This document shows positions 39,128 to 49,252 of a stretch of DNA of 64,000 nucleotides, in pieces. The stretch lies in assembly GCF_001705435.1 (NCBI RefSeq), contig NZ_MDEN01000058.1, positions 124,001 through 188,000 on the forward strand, written 5' to 3'. The notes under the pieces are model-generated. The model was not told where the DNA came from and ran no database searches. It saw nothing but the letters and a program-made list of their open reading frames with translations. Each line of letters begins with the position of its first letter. Position 1 is the stretch's first letter. Source of the DNA: Pseudomonas graminis. Lineage in GTDB: Bacteria; Pseudomonadota; Gammaproteobacteria; Pseudomonadales; Pseudomonadaceae. The position numbers and the translations under genes were made by a program.

Positions 39128-39754
39128 ATGGACGAATATTACGTTTGCTTGATTGAAGAAGTCGGCCCGGAAATACATAGAAGGGAAGCTCCATTATCAT
39201 CCATGGAAAAGTACACAGGGGTATTGCCATCGCAACTGTTATTACATTGGCATCGGTATGGCTGGAGCGGCTACGGAAATGGAGTATTTTGGTGCGTCAA
39301 CCCGGCCGAGTACGAAGTAACCATGCGCTGTTGGCTGTCGGAGTCAGGCATTCCACATCCTGAGACCTATCATGTGATCGCAAGAGGAGCATTTGGTGAT
39401 ATCTACATGTGGCAGCAAGGAACCGGAAGCTGGCTAACGGTCAATGCCGTTTATGCCAGATATATGCGGACCACTCGACACATACCCGCCGAACGTTTTG
39501 ATGACGAGATAAAAATCTTCTTTGCGTCCTTTGATCACGCGTCGAACGACTTTGACGATCTGTTTGAAAAATCAATGACAGTACTCGGACCGCTGGAGCC
39601 CGATGAGATGTACGGCTTCGTACCTGCCCTCGCACTTGGCGGTCCAGCCGATCTGAAACATCTGCAAAAGGTCAAAACCATCGAGCACCTGACTTTTCTG
39701 TCCCAGCTCGCACCGCTGACAGACTGGGGATTCCCGGACCTCGACTCGCTTTGA
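39128..39754 (+). CDS. Tdi-like immunity protein (GAD-like/DUF1851)
   Basis: The 208-residue cytoplasmic product begins MDEYYVCLIEEVGPEIHRRE. Its N-terminal half resembles the GAD-like domain (YTGVLPSQLLLHWHRYGWSG, FWCVNPAEYEV) and the C-terminal part resembles DUF1851 (PDEMYGFVPALALGGPADL, HLTFLSQLAPL), the arrangement of known Tdi immunity proteins. It should bind and block the effector encoded 4 bp upstream. Its AGGGG ribosome site overlaps the effector stop. The coding sequence is visibly richer in A and T than its neighbours, suggesting acquisition. An in-frame extension into the effector gene is rejected. Confidence 0.82.
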   Translation: MDEYYVCLIEEVGPEIHRREAPLSSMEKYTGVLPSQLLLHWHRYGWSGYGNGVFWCVNPAEYEVTMRCWLSESGIPHPETYHVIARGAFGDIYMWQQGTGSWLTVNAVYARYMRTTRHIPAERFDDEIKIFFASFDHASNDFDDLFEKSMTVLGPLEPDEMYGFVPALALGGPADLKHLQKVKTIEHLTFLSQLAPLTDWGFPDLDSL

Positions 39755-39807
39755 GTCGCCCGCTGGCATTGAGCCTGGTTGTTCTGTTCCAGGCCCAGCC
39801 CACTGAG

Positions 39808-41100
39808 TTAACGCCGCACGTCGGCCTTGAATGCAGGTGCCTGTCCGCGCGCCAATACCCACTGCAACACACCCGCCACAACGAGCGCTGGCAGTGTTGC
39901 ACCGATGTCCGGATACAGATTCGCCAGCAGATGATAGGTGCCGATCCCGCCGATCCACGCGATTAACGTCATCCAGCGCAGGCCCGTCGTCGCGATGCCG
40001 TGACGACGGCGGCGCAGGATGAAGTGATCCACCAGTACCACGCCGAACAGTGGCGCGAACACCGAAGCGATCATCAGCAGGAAGTTCTGGTATTGGGCGA
40101 GTGGCGCAAAGCAGGCGATCAGTGTGCAGATGGTGCCGATCGCCAGCGACAGGTGTTCGACTTTGGCCTTGAGCAGAATCCCGCTCGACACGGCTGCACT
40201 GTGAATGTCGGCGAACGCGTTTTCCGATTCGTCCAGCAGGATAAGCAGCAACGGAATGCCCATCCCCGCGCCCGCCAGCGCCAGCAGCAGCGCGTTGGCT
40301 TCACCACTTGGCGCGAAGGCCAGGGTGTACGCCACGCCAAGGGACATCAGCCAGAAATTGCCGATGAAGAAGCCCAGCGCTGTGCCACCGAACACACCGG
40401 TGGCGCGCTTGCCGAACCGTGAGTAGTCCGCAATCAGCGGCAGCCACGACAGCGGCATGGCGATGGCAATGTCGAAGCCGACGGCAAATGGCATCGAACC
40501 GTCGCCCGCGCGTGACCACAGCGCCGTCAAGTCAGCCTTGCTGAACAGATTGAACGTCAGCCAGGCGCACGCGGCCAATAGCAGCCAGATGCCCCACTTG
40601 CGCAGGATCTGCCGGACGAAGGCCAACGGACCGCTCACGGCGAGCAAGGTCGCGAGGGCGCCGAAAACGATCGTCCAGAGCATCGGACTCGCCCAGAGGC
40701 TCCCTTCGGAGAACGCGCCCGCGCCCAGCAGGCTGGCGGCGTCGCGCATGACGATGATTTCAAACGAGCCCCAGCCCACCAGTTGCAGCAGATTGAGAAT
40801 CGCCGGAACGCCTGCTCCCTTGCTGCCCAGGCTGAGCTTGAGCGCCGCCATCGACGACAGCCCGGTGTCACTGCCAACGACGCCAACAGCAGCGAGCAGC
40901 AAGACGCCGACCAGCGTACCGAGGAGAATCGCCAGCATCGAGCCGGACATGCCCAGCCCCGGCGCCAGCAATGCGCCGGTTTGCAGGACCATGAGGCCGA
41001 TGCCGAGGGAAAACCACAGAGAGAATAGATCGCGTCCGCCAAAAACCCGCTTGGCGGCGGGTACGGGGGCGTCGGGGGAATAGGTGCCGGGAGTGTTCAC
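39808..41100 (-). CDS. cytX: CytX-like hydroxymethylpyrimidine permease
   Basis: This is a cytosine/purine permease family (NCS1) transporter of 430 residues with about 12 membrane segments (FSLWFSLGIGLMVLQTGALL, WGSFEIIVMRDAA, SWLPLIADYSRFGK). The subgroup next to thiamine genes, CytX, is predicted to import the thiamine pyrimidine HMP; its position just downstream of thiC, within the reach of the TPP riboswitch, supports that. The GTG at 41100 (then NTPGTYSPDAPVPAAKRVF) is chosen because the residues encoded upstream fall in the heptamer repeat. Confidence 0.85.
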   Translation of the reverse strand: MNTPGTYSPDAPVPAAKRVFGGRDLFSLWFSLGIGLMVLQTGALLAPGLGMSGSMLAILLGTLVGVLLLAAVGVVGSDTGLSSMAALKLSLGSKGAGVPAILNLLQLVGWGSFEIIVMRDAASLLGAGAFSEGSLWASPMLWTIVFGALATLLAVSGPLAFVRQILRKWGIWLLLAACAWLTFNLFSKADLTALWSRAGDGSMPFAVGFDIAIAMPLSWLPLIADYSRFGKRATGVFGGTALGFFIGNFWLMSLGVAYTLAFAPSGEANALLLALAGAGMGIPLLLILLDESENAFADIHSAAVSSGILLKAKVEHLSLAIGTICTLIACFAPLAQYQNFLLMIASVFAPLFGVVLVDHFILRRRRHGIATTGLRWMTLIAWIGGIGTYHLLANLYPDIGATLPALVVAGVLQWVLARGQAPAFKADVRR

Positions 41101-41129
41101 TTTTGTGTCTCGCTGAAGAGCCGTTATGA

Positions 41130-41227
41130 GCTGCAAGCCGCAAGCCGCAAGCCGCAAGCCGCAAGAGAAGATCAAACGCGGGCCTGCTTTTCCTTGCAGC
41201 TTGTGACTTGCCGCTTGCCGCTTGCCA
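41130..41227. repeat. Heptamer tandem repeat with inverted counterpart
   Basis: A run of AAGCCGC-type heptamers (about 41138-41165) is followed, after about 30 bases, by an inverted run of CTTGCCG heptamers (about 41203-41227). The arms pair with one mismatch per seven bases, so they can fold into a long bulged hairpin between thiC and cytX. Similar heptamer arrays are common in Pseudomonas intergenic DNA. It is not a CRISPR, since the units are only 7 bases without spacers. Confidence 0.7.
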
Positions 41228-43249
<2,022 letters not shown>

Positions 43250-43315
43250 TCAGAAATTGAACAAAGACGACCCCGGACGACGCTCAAGAGGACTCGCCGG
43301 GAGACGAGAAATCTT

Positions 43316-43402
43316 GTTCCCTACGCAGGCGCTAACCTGATCAGGTTCAACGGGATCCGGATTATCCGATCTCAGCCTCATATCAAGGCACCCCGACAAG
43401 AA
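43316..43402 (-). promoter_or_regulatory. TPP (THI-box) riboswitch of thiC
   Basis: Read on the minus strand, the core elements appear in order: GGGGTGCC, GGCTGAGATC, CGTTGAACCTGATCAGG and GCGCCTGCGTAGGGAACAAG, which match the conserved THI-box. It should switch off thiC, and by extension cytX, when thiamine pyrophosphate is plentiful. The stretch between it and the thiC start (43130-43315) has C/G-rich segments that could form the expression platform. Confidence 0.93.
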
Positions 43403-43409
43403 CGGCGTC

Positions 43410-43439
43410 AGTCTAGTCGCGGCGCAGGCCAAACGCCAA
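43410..43439 (-). promoter_or_regulatory. Sigma-70 type promoter of thiC
   Basis: TTGGCG (43434-43439), an 18-base spacer and TAGACT (43410-43415) on the minus strand lie immediately before the riboswitch, placing transcription start at the aptamer edge. Each hexamer matches 4 of 6. Confidence 0.55.
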
Positions 43440-43480
43440 GCGCGGAATTCAAACGCGCGTTAAATGGCTGATTTGCCCGA

Positions 43481-43509
43481 TTGTTGTCCCTACCCTCTGG
43501 AACTACACT
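43481..43509 (+). promoter_or_regulatory. Weak candidate promoter of tolC
   Basis: TTGTTG (43481-43486), a 17-base spacer and TACACT (43504-43509) lie about 80 bases before the tolC start. The match is modest, and alternative sites cannot be excluded. Nothing else is evident between the thiC promoter and tolC. Confidence 0.35.
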
Positions 43510-43587
43510 CGCTACGCGGCGCCAAAGCCATCTGGATCGGACGCAACGTCAATGTCTTCATACCGCTTGAATTACTAGGGAATGTCT

Positions 43588-45027
43588 ATGCTGCGCAAAT
43601 TTTCACTGGCCATTGCCGTGTCGTGTGCTTCGAGTGCGATGGCCGGGGCAGCAGACGTGCCGCTGCCAACCAGGACCGGGTTGGTCAGCGTGTATCAGGA
43701 AGCGGTGAACAACAACGCTGATCTCGCGGCGGCCCGCGCCAGCTATGACGCGCAGAAGGAAATCGTGCCTCAGGCTCGCGCCGGCCTGCTGCCGAACATC
43801 TCCGGTGGCGCTGACATCAATGACACCCGCACATCGATTGACCAACCGTCCGCCGTCATCAGCCGCAGCGGAACGGTCTATCGCGCGACCCTGAGTCAGC
43901 CGATCTTCCGTGCCGACCGCTGGTTCCAGCTCAAGGCTGCGAAGGACGTCAACGAGCAGGCCATCCTGCAGCTCTCGGCCACCGAGCAAAACCTGATTCT
44001 GCAAAGCGCCGAGGACTACTTTGCGGTGCTTCGCGCACAGGACAATCTCGCCTCGACCAAGGCAGAGGAAGCGGCGCTCAAGCGCCAGCTCGATCAGGCC
44101 AATGAACGCTTCGACGTCGGTCTGTCGGACAAGACCGACGTGCTTCAGGCGCAAGCCAGCTACGACACCGCACGCGCTGCGCGGATCGTCGCCAAACGCC
44201 AGGTCGATGACGCGTTTCAGGCGCTGATCACCCTGACCAACCGCGATTACAACTCCATCGAAGGCATCGTGCACACCCTGCCTGTGCTCGCACCTACGCC
44301 CAACGACGCGAAAGCCTGGGTCGACACCGCGACGCAGCAGAACCTGAATCTGCTGGCCAGCAACTACGCCGTCAGCGCCGCTGAAGAAACCCTGCGTCAA
44401 CGCAAGGCAGGCCACGCGCCTACCGTCGATGCGGTAGCGCAGTACGAGAAGGGCGACAACGACCCGCTGGGCTTCACCAACCCCAATTACACCGGCCAGA
44501 GTTTCCACGGCAGCGTCGAGCAACGCACCATCGGCCTGCAGGTGAATATCCCCATCTACAGCGGCGGGCTGACCAGTTCTCAAGTCCGCGAGGCCTATGC
44601 CCGCCTCGGCCAGAGCGAACAACAGCGCGAAGGTCTGCGCCGCCAGGTGGTGGAAAACACCCGAAACCTGCACCGCGCGGTGAACACCGATGTCGAGCAG
44701 GTCCAGGCGCGCAAACAGTCGATCATCTCCAACCAGAGCGCGCTGGAGGCCACGGAAATCGGCTATCAGGTGGGTACGCGCAACATCGTCGACGTGCTGG
44801 ATGCACAGCGCCAGTTGTATGCATCGGTGCGCGATTACAACAACACCCGCTACGACTACATCCTCGACAACCTGCGTCTGAAGCAGGCAGCCGGCACGCT
44901 GAGCCCTGGGGATCTGCAGGATCTGTCGCGCTTCCTGAAGGCCGATTACAACCCTGACAAAGACTTCCTGCCGCCTGATCTGGCGAAAGAAGCGGCGAAG
45001 AACTTCGAACGGCCGACGGAGCGGTGA
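43588..45027 (+). CDS. tolC: TolC-family outer-membrane channel
   Basis: This is a trimeric outer-membrane exit duct for type I secretion and efflux pumps. The 479-residue product has a signal peptide (MLRKFSLAIAVSCASSAMAG) and two repeats of the OEP fold (TGLVSVYQEAVNNNADL, ERFDVGLSDKTDVLQAQASY, GYQVGTRNIVDVLDAQRQLY). The ATG at 43588 is chosen over one six bases earlier, since the AGGGA site would touch the first. It has no accompanying pump genes, as with the tolC orthologue next to thiC in P. aeruginosa. Confidence 0.93.
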   Translation: MLRKFSLAIAVSCASSAMAGAADVPLPTRTGLVSVYQEAVNNNADLAAARASYDAQKEIVPQARAGLLPNISGGADINDTRTSIDQPSAVISRSGTVYRATLSQPIFRADRWFQLKAAKDVNEQAILQLSATEQNLILQSAEDYFAVLRAQDNLASTKAEEAALKRQLDQANERFDVGLSDKTDVLQAQASYDTARAARIVAKRQVDDAFQALITLTNRDYNSIEGIVHTLPVLAPTPNDAKAWVDTATQQNLNLLASNYAVSAAEETLRQRKAGHAPTVDAVAQYEKGDNDPLGFTNPNYTGQSFHGSVEQRTIGLQVNIPIYSGGLTSSQVREAYARLGQSEQQREGLRRQVVENTRNLHRAVNTDVEQVQARKQSIISNQSALEATEIGYQVGTRNIVDVLDAQRQLYASVRDYNNTRYDYILDNLRLKQAAGTLSPGDLQDLSRFLKADYNPDKDFLPPDLAKEAAKNFERPTER

Positions 45028-45133
45028 GCGGCTTCACTGAAAGGATGTAATGCATTGAAACGGGAATCACTGCGCTTGATTCGTAGTCAGTGACCTGTGC
45101 CCTGAAACCGCGCAGTAGCGTGGTGAATGACGT

Positions 45134-45383
45134 ACTTGTGGGAGTGAGCTTGCTCACGAAGACGATATTCCAGCCGCTGAAGATTTGGCGGATGTACCTG
45201 CCTCTTCCCGAGCAAGGTGGAGCGCCACCCCGGTCGGTCCCACAGGTACTCAGTCAGCAGGCAGAGCTGCGGAGTTGGCCAGCTTTACTAGTCGGATTGG
45301 TGGCGCCCTGACACTCCGATGCCGTGCGGTAACTAGCGCACCTGTGGGAGTGACCGGGGTGGCGCTCCACCTTGCTCACGAAG
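45134..45383. repeat. REP-like cluster with a long inverted pair
   Basis: Three copies of a palindrome family sit in the 374-bp gap between tolC and waaA. Copy A (about 45134-45161) is a simple GTGGGAGTGAGCTTGCTCAC unit. Copies B (45204-45247) and C (45340-45383) are about 44 bp each, in opposite orientation and nearly identical, each with an inner GGTGG/CCACC hairpin, so they can form a large stem around a 92-base loop. This resembles a Pseudomonas BIME. Nothing else is seen in 45028-45401. Confidence 0.7.
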
Positions 45384-45401
45384 GCGGCATTTCAGGCGCA
45401 A

Positions 45402-46676
45402 TCAGTTCAACAACCGCCCAATCCCATCCAGCAACCTCTGCAACGCACCTTGATTGGCCTTCATCACGGCCAATCCGGCATCGGCCATTGCCTTTGCTTT
45501 CTCGGGCTGGTCGATCAAGCCCCTCACCGCTGCGGCCAGTGCGGGCGAGTCACTGACCTCTTCCAACGCGCCGGCACTGCGCAGCATGGCGGCGATTTCG
45601 AGGAAGTTGAACAGGTGCGGGCCGCTTAGAACGGGTTTATCCAGCGCCGCAGGTTCCAGCAGGTTATGGCCGCCGTTGGGCACGAGGCTGCCGCCGACGA
45701 AGGCGATGTCCGCCACGGCATACAGAAACAGCAACTCGCCCATGGTGTCGCCCACCAGAACCGACGTTTCCGGCGTCACCGCCTCGGCCGTAGACCGACG
45801 AACGCTGGCAAACCCCTGCCGCTGGCTCAGCTCAAGCACGCTGTTGAACCGCTCGGGGTGACGGGGCACAAGGATCAACAGCGCATCGGCATGGGTTTCC
45901 ATCAACGTGCGATGGGCCGCCAACACCACCTCGTCTTCGCCCGCATGGGTACTGGCGGCAATCCAGACCGGACGCTGCAGGGTCTGCCATTGCTCACGCT
46001 GCTGAACGGCACGCTCGAGCAATTGCGGATCGATGGTCAGGTCAAACTTGATCGAGCCTGTCACCGTGACGCATTCGGGCCGAGCGCCCAGGTCACGAAA
46101 ACGCTGGGCCTCGGTTTCGGTCTGTACGGCAAACAGGCTCATCTCGGCGAGCATCGGCCGAGTCAGCCCGGCGAAGCGTCCGTAGCCACGGGCGGAACGC
46201 TCTGACAGCCGCGCATTCGCCAGCACCGTCGGAATGCCGCGCTTCGCACACTGATGAATGTGATTGGGCCACAGCTCGGTTTCCATGATCACGCCGATCT
46301 TCGGCTGGATGTGATCGAGAAAGCGCCCGGCGGCCCACGGAAAGTCATAGGGTAGATAGCAATGCTGGACGCGCGGCTCGTGGGCGAACAGCGACTGAAT
46401 GCGCTCCGAGCCGGTCGGTGTCATGCAGGTAATGGTGATGGGCAATTGCGGATAGCGAGCCAGCAACGCGCGAATCATCGGCGCAGCGGCAATGCTCTCG
46501 CCCACCGACACCGCATGCACCCATATCCCGCCACGCTGCATGGCAGGCAGCCCCAGGGCGAAGCGCTCACCGACCCGTTGCGCGTAGGCCGGAGCTTTGC
46601 GCGAGCGCAGCCACAGGCGCAGGGCGATCAATGGGAGGCCGAGGTGAAACAGGATGCTGTAGAGGGTTCTATTCAT
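45402..46676 (-). CDS. waaA: 3-deoxy-D-manno-octulosonate (Kdo) transferase WaaA
   Basis: WaaA adds Kdo residues from CMP-Kdo to lipid IVA at the cytoplasmic face of the inner membrane, starting LPS core assembly. The 424-residue product has an N-terminal membrane anchor (MNRTLYSILFHLGLPLIALRL), the GT30 signature region (WVHAVSVGESIAAAP, ETELWPNHIHQC, GGSLVPNGGHNLLEPAA) and a GT-B fold. A long in-frame extension upstream overlaps the plus-strand emrE-like gene and is rejected. Confidence 0.96.
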   Translation of the reverse strand: MNRTLYSILFHLGLPLIALRLWLRSRKAPAYAQRVGERFALGLPAMQRGGIWVHAVSVGESIAAAPMIRALLARYPQLPITITCMTPTGSERIQSLFAHEPRVQHCYLPYDFPWAAGRFLDHIQPKIGVIMETELWPNHIHQCAKRGIPTVLANARLSERSARGYGRFAGLTRPMLAEMSLFAVQTETEAQRFRDLGARPECVTVTGSIKFDLTIDPQLLERAVQQREQWQTLQRPVWIAASTHAGEDEVVLAAHRTLMETHADALLILVPRHPERFNSVLELSQRQGFASVRRSTAEAVTPETSVLVGDTMGELLFLYAVADIAFVGGSLVPNGGHNLLEPAALDKPVLSGPHLFNFLEIAAMLRSAGALEEVSDSPALAAAVRGLIDQPEKAKAMADAGLAVMKANQGALQRLLDGIGRLLN

Positions 46677-46838
46677 GGGCGCGGAGTTTATCAGCCAATT
46701 GCTGTCAGATTTCCATCGAGCTTCGCACATATCTTGCCCGGCACAGTCCACCTGAGACCACCGCGCCTCCCCAAAACGCCAGGTTGTTCGGTGCCGGGTA
46801 AGCCGCTTTAATGACGGCCATCGAAAAGGAGTAACACC

Positions 46839-47171
46839 ATGCCTGCGTACTACCTGCTGGCCATCGCCATCTGTGCCGAGGTCATCGGCACCGTGTCCAT
46901 GAAAGCCGTCAAAGGCCTGAGCACGCCGATCCCGCTGCTGCTGGTGATCGTCGGTTACGGCATTGCGTTCTGGATGCTCACGCTGGTGGTGCGCACCATC
47001 CCGGTTGGCGTGGCATACGCCGTGTGGGCGGGCATGGGCATCGTCATGGTCAGCATCGCCGCGCTGTTTATTTATGGGCAGAAACTGGATCTGCCTGCCA
47101 TCGCCGGCATGGGTCTGATCGTCGCAGGCGTTGTGGTCATCCAGCTGTTCTCGAAGACGGCCGGTCATTAA
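46839..47171 (+). CDS. EmrE-type small multidrug resistance transporter
   Basis: This is a 110-residue four-helix antiporter of the SMR family. The proton/substrate site Glu14 is in LLAIAICAEVIGTVSMK, and GVAYAVWAGMGIVMVS plus YGQKLDLPAIAGM match the EmrE (Qac) subtype rather than the guanidinium exporter (Gdx/SugE) subtype. It is expected to export cationic drugs or quaternary ammonium compounds. An AAGGAG site precedes the ATG. I see no guanidine riboswitch upstream. Confidence 0.92.
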   Translation: MPAYYLLAIAICAEVIGTVSMKAVKGLSTPIPLLLVIVGYGIAFWMLTLVVRTIPVGVAYAVWAGMGIVMVSIAALFIYGQKLDLPAIAGMGLIVAGVVVIQLFSKTAGH

Positions 47172-47234
47172 GGGGGTTACTGAAAACAGCCTTCCCCTAT
47201 AATGCCGGCATTCGTTTCGCCATTTGAGGTGCCC

Positions 47235-48410
47235 ATGTCATCTGCTATTTCCACTGACGTCCTGATTGTCGGCGCGGGCGTTGCCGGTCTCTGGCTCAAC
47301 GCGCGACTGCGGCATCAGGGCTTTTCGACGGTGGTGGTGGAAAAGGCCAGCCTGGGTGGCGGCCAGACACTCAAATCCCAGGGGATCATTCACGGCGGCG
47401 CCAAATACGCCCTGCACGGCGCGCTGTCCGGCGCTTCCGAAGCGATCGCCGACATGCCCCGCCGCTGGCGCGAAGCGCTGGAAGGCAAAGGCGAGCTGAA
47501 CCTGTCGGGCGTGCGCCTGCTGTCGGAAGCCCACTACCTGTGGTCGCCCGGCACCATCGCCGGCAATCTCACCAGTTTCTTCGCCAGCAAGGCCGTGCGC
47601 GGGCGCGTCGATCAGGTCAAGGGCAGCGACCTGCCGCCTGCGCTTCAGGATCCGCGCTTCAAAGGCAAGGTGTACCGCCTGGCCGAGCTGGTCATCGACA
47701 TCCCCAGCCTGGTGAAAAAACTGACGGAGCTGGCGGGCGACAGCCTGCTGGCGGGTCAGGACATCGAGCCGCTGCGGGTTGATGGCGAACTGGTCGGACT
47801 GCGCGTCGACGGCCGCGACATCCACGCCCAGCGGGTGGTGCTCAGCGCCGGTGAAGGCATGGCTGATCTGCTCAAGGCGCTGAACGTGAGCCAGCCGGCC
47901 ATGCAACGCCGGCCGCTGCACATGGTGCTGGTCAAAGGCCCGACGCTTAAACCGCTGTACGCCCATTGCCTGGGTGGCGGGCCGAAACCAAGGATCACGG
48001 TGACGACGCATCCGGCGGCCGACGGTCAGTGGGTCTGGTACCTGGGCGGCGACATTGCCGAGGCCGAAGGCGTTGCCCGCAACCCCGCCGAGCAGATCGC
48101 CGCCGCAAAAAAAGAACTCGGGAATCTGCTGCCGTGGGTCGACCTCAGTCAGGCGCAGTTCGCCACCCTGCGCGTGGACCGCGCCGAGCCGCAGCAAAGC
48201 GGTCTGGTTCGCCCCGACAACGCCTTTCTCGACGTGCAAGGCCGCTTGCTGGTTGGCTGGCCGACCAAGCTGGCGCTGGCTCCCGACTTCGCCGATCGCG
48301 TACTGGCCTCGTTGTCCCGGGATGACATTCACCCCACCCCACAACCGCCGCACACCGACTTCCCCAAGCCGCCCCTCGCCATGCCTGTCTGGGATCAACT
48401 GCTGCCATGA
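47235..48410 (+). CDS. FAD-dependent oxidoreductase (DAO type)
   Basis: The 391-residue product has the dinucleotide-binding motif VLIVGAGVAGLWLNARL at the N-terminus and the general D-amino-acid-oxidase-type layout (RVVLSAGEGMADLL before the middle; WPTKLALAPDFADRVL near the end). The substrate is unknown. GAGGT lies before the ATG at 47235. It overlaps the next gene as ATGA, so the two are coupled, and the pair is conserved beside the SMR gene in P. aeruginosa by memory. Confidence 0.8.
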   Translation: MSSAISTDVLIVGAGVAGLWLNARLRHQGFSTVVVEKASLGGGQTLKSQGIIHGGAKYALHGALSGASEAIADMPRRWREALEGKGELNLSGVRLLSEAHYLWSPGTIAGNLTSFFASKAVRGRVDQVKGSDLPPALQDPRFKGKVYRLAELVIDIPSLVKKLTELAGDSLLAGQDIEPLRVDGELVGLRVDGRDIHAQRVVLSAGEGMADLLKALNVSQPAMQRRPLHMVLVKGPTLKPLYAHCLGGGPKPRITVTTHPAADGQWVWYLGGDIAEAEGVARNPAEQIAAAKKELGNLLPWVDLSQAQFATLRVDRAEPQQSGLVRPDNAFLDVQGRLLVGWPTKLALAPDFADRVLASLSRDDIHPTPQPPHTDFPKPPLAMPVWDQLLP

Positions 48411-49216
48411 AGACCCTGCACGATCTGCATCGACCGCTCGGCACCCTCGGCATCAACGTTTCCCCCCTGGGGCTGGGCACGGTGAAGCTGGGCCGCGATC
48501 AGGGCGTCAAATACCCCAATGGCTTCACGATTCCCGACGACGGCGAAGCGCAGATGCTGCTGAAGCTGGCGCGGGATCTGGGCATCAACCTGATCGACAC
48601 CGCCCCGGCCTACGGTCGCAGCGAAGAGCGCCTCGGCCCGCTGCTGCGCGGGCAACGCCAGGACTGGGTAATCGTCAGCAAGGTGGGTGAGGAATTTGAA
48701 GCCGGCCAGTCTCGGCACGATTTCAGCGCCGAACATACGCGGCTTTCGGTGGAACGCAGCCTGCAGCGCCTGGAAACGGATTTCATCGACTTGGTGCTGG
48801 TGCATTCCGACGGCAACGACCTGCACGTGCTCAACGAATGCGCCGTGTATCAGACCCTGGCCGAGCTCAAGCGCGAAGGCAAGATTCGCGGGTTCGGCTT
48901 CTCCGGCAAGACCGTCGAAGGCGGGTTGCTGGCCTTGCAGGGCGGCGACTGCGCGATGGTCACGTACAACCTCAACGAACAGGGCGAACAGCCGGTCCTC
49001 GACTACGCTGCTGCACACGGCAAAGGGGTGCTGGTCAAAAAAGCACTGGCCAGCGGGCACGTTTGCCTGAGCCCCGGTGTCGATCCTGTGCGTGCCAGTT
49101 TCGAGTTGCTGTTTGAACATCCCGGCGTCACCGGTGCTATCGTCGGCACCATCAACCCGCTGCATCTGGCCCATAACGTGGCAACCGCCGCTGCCGTGAT
49201 CCGTCGTCAGCCCTGA
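48407..49216 (+). CDS. Aldo/keto reductase
   Basis: This is an NADPH-linked oxidoreductase of 269 residues with the AKR barrel. The tetrad is visible: Asp and Tyr in LIDTAPAYGRSEERLG, Lys in IVSKVGEEF and His in LVLVHSDGND. Substrate unknown. It is translationally coupled to the flavoprotein upstream (ATGA), suggesting a shared pathway step. Confidence 0.85.
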   Translation: MKTLHDLHRPLGTLGINVSPLGLGTVKLGRDQGVKYPNGFTIPDDGEAQMLLKLARDLGINLIDTAPAYGRSEERLGPLLRGQRQDWVIVSKVGEEFEAGQSRHDFSAEHTRLSVERSLQRLETDFIDLVLVHSDGNDLHVLNECAVYQTLAELKREGKIRGFGFSGKTVEGGLLALQGGDCAMVTYNLNEQGEQPVLDYAAAHGKGVLVKKALASGHVCLSPGVDPVRASFELLFEHPGVTGAIVGTINPLHLAHNVATAAAVIRRQP

Positions 49217-49252
49217 GACGCACGGCCGACCCCAACGCAAGAAGGAGCCGAT

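Noticed and set aside
41130..41227. CRISPR-like repeat
   Set aside because: Units are 7 bases and contiguous, with no spacers or cas genes.
46677..46838. Guanidine riboswitch before the SMR gene
   Set aside because: No mini-ykkC ACGR-loop hairpin pair is visible and the protein is of EmrE, not Gdx, type.
46677..47168. In-frame upstream extension of waaA
   Set aside because: Lies antisense to the emrE-like gene, and the family start is the Met of MNRTLYSILF at 46676.
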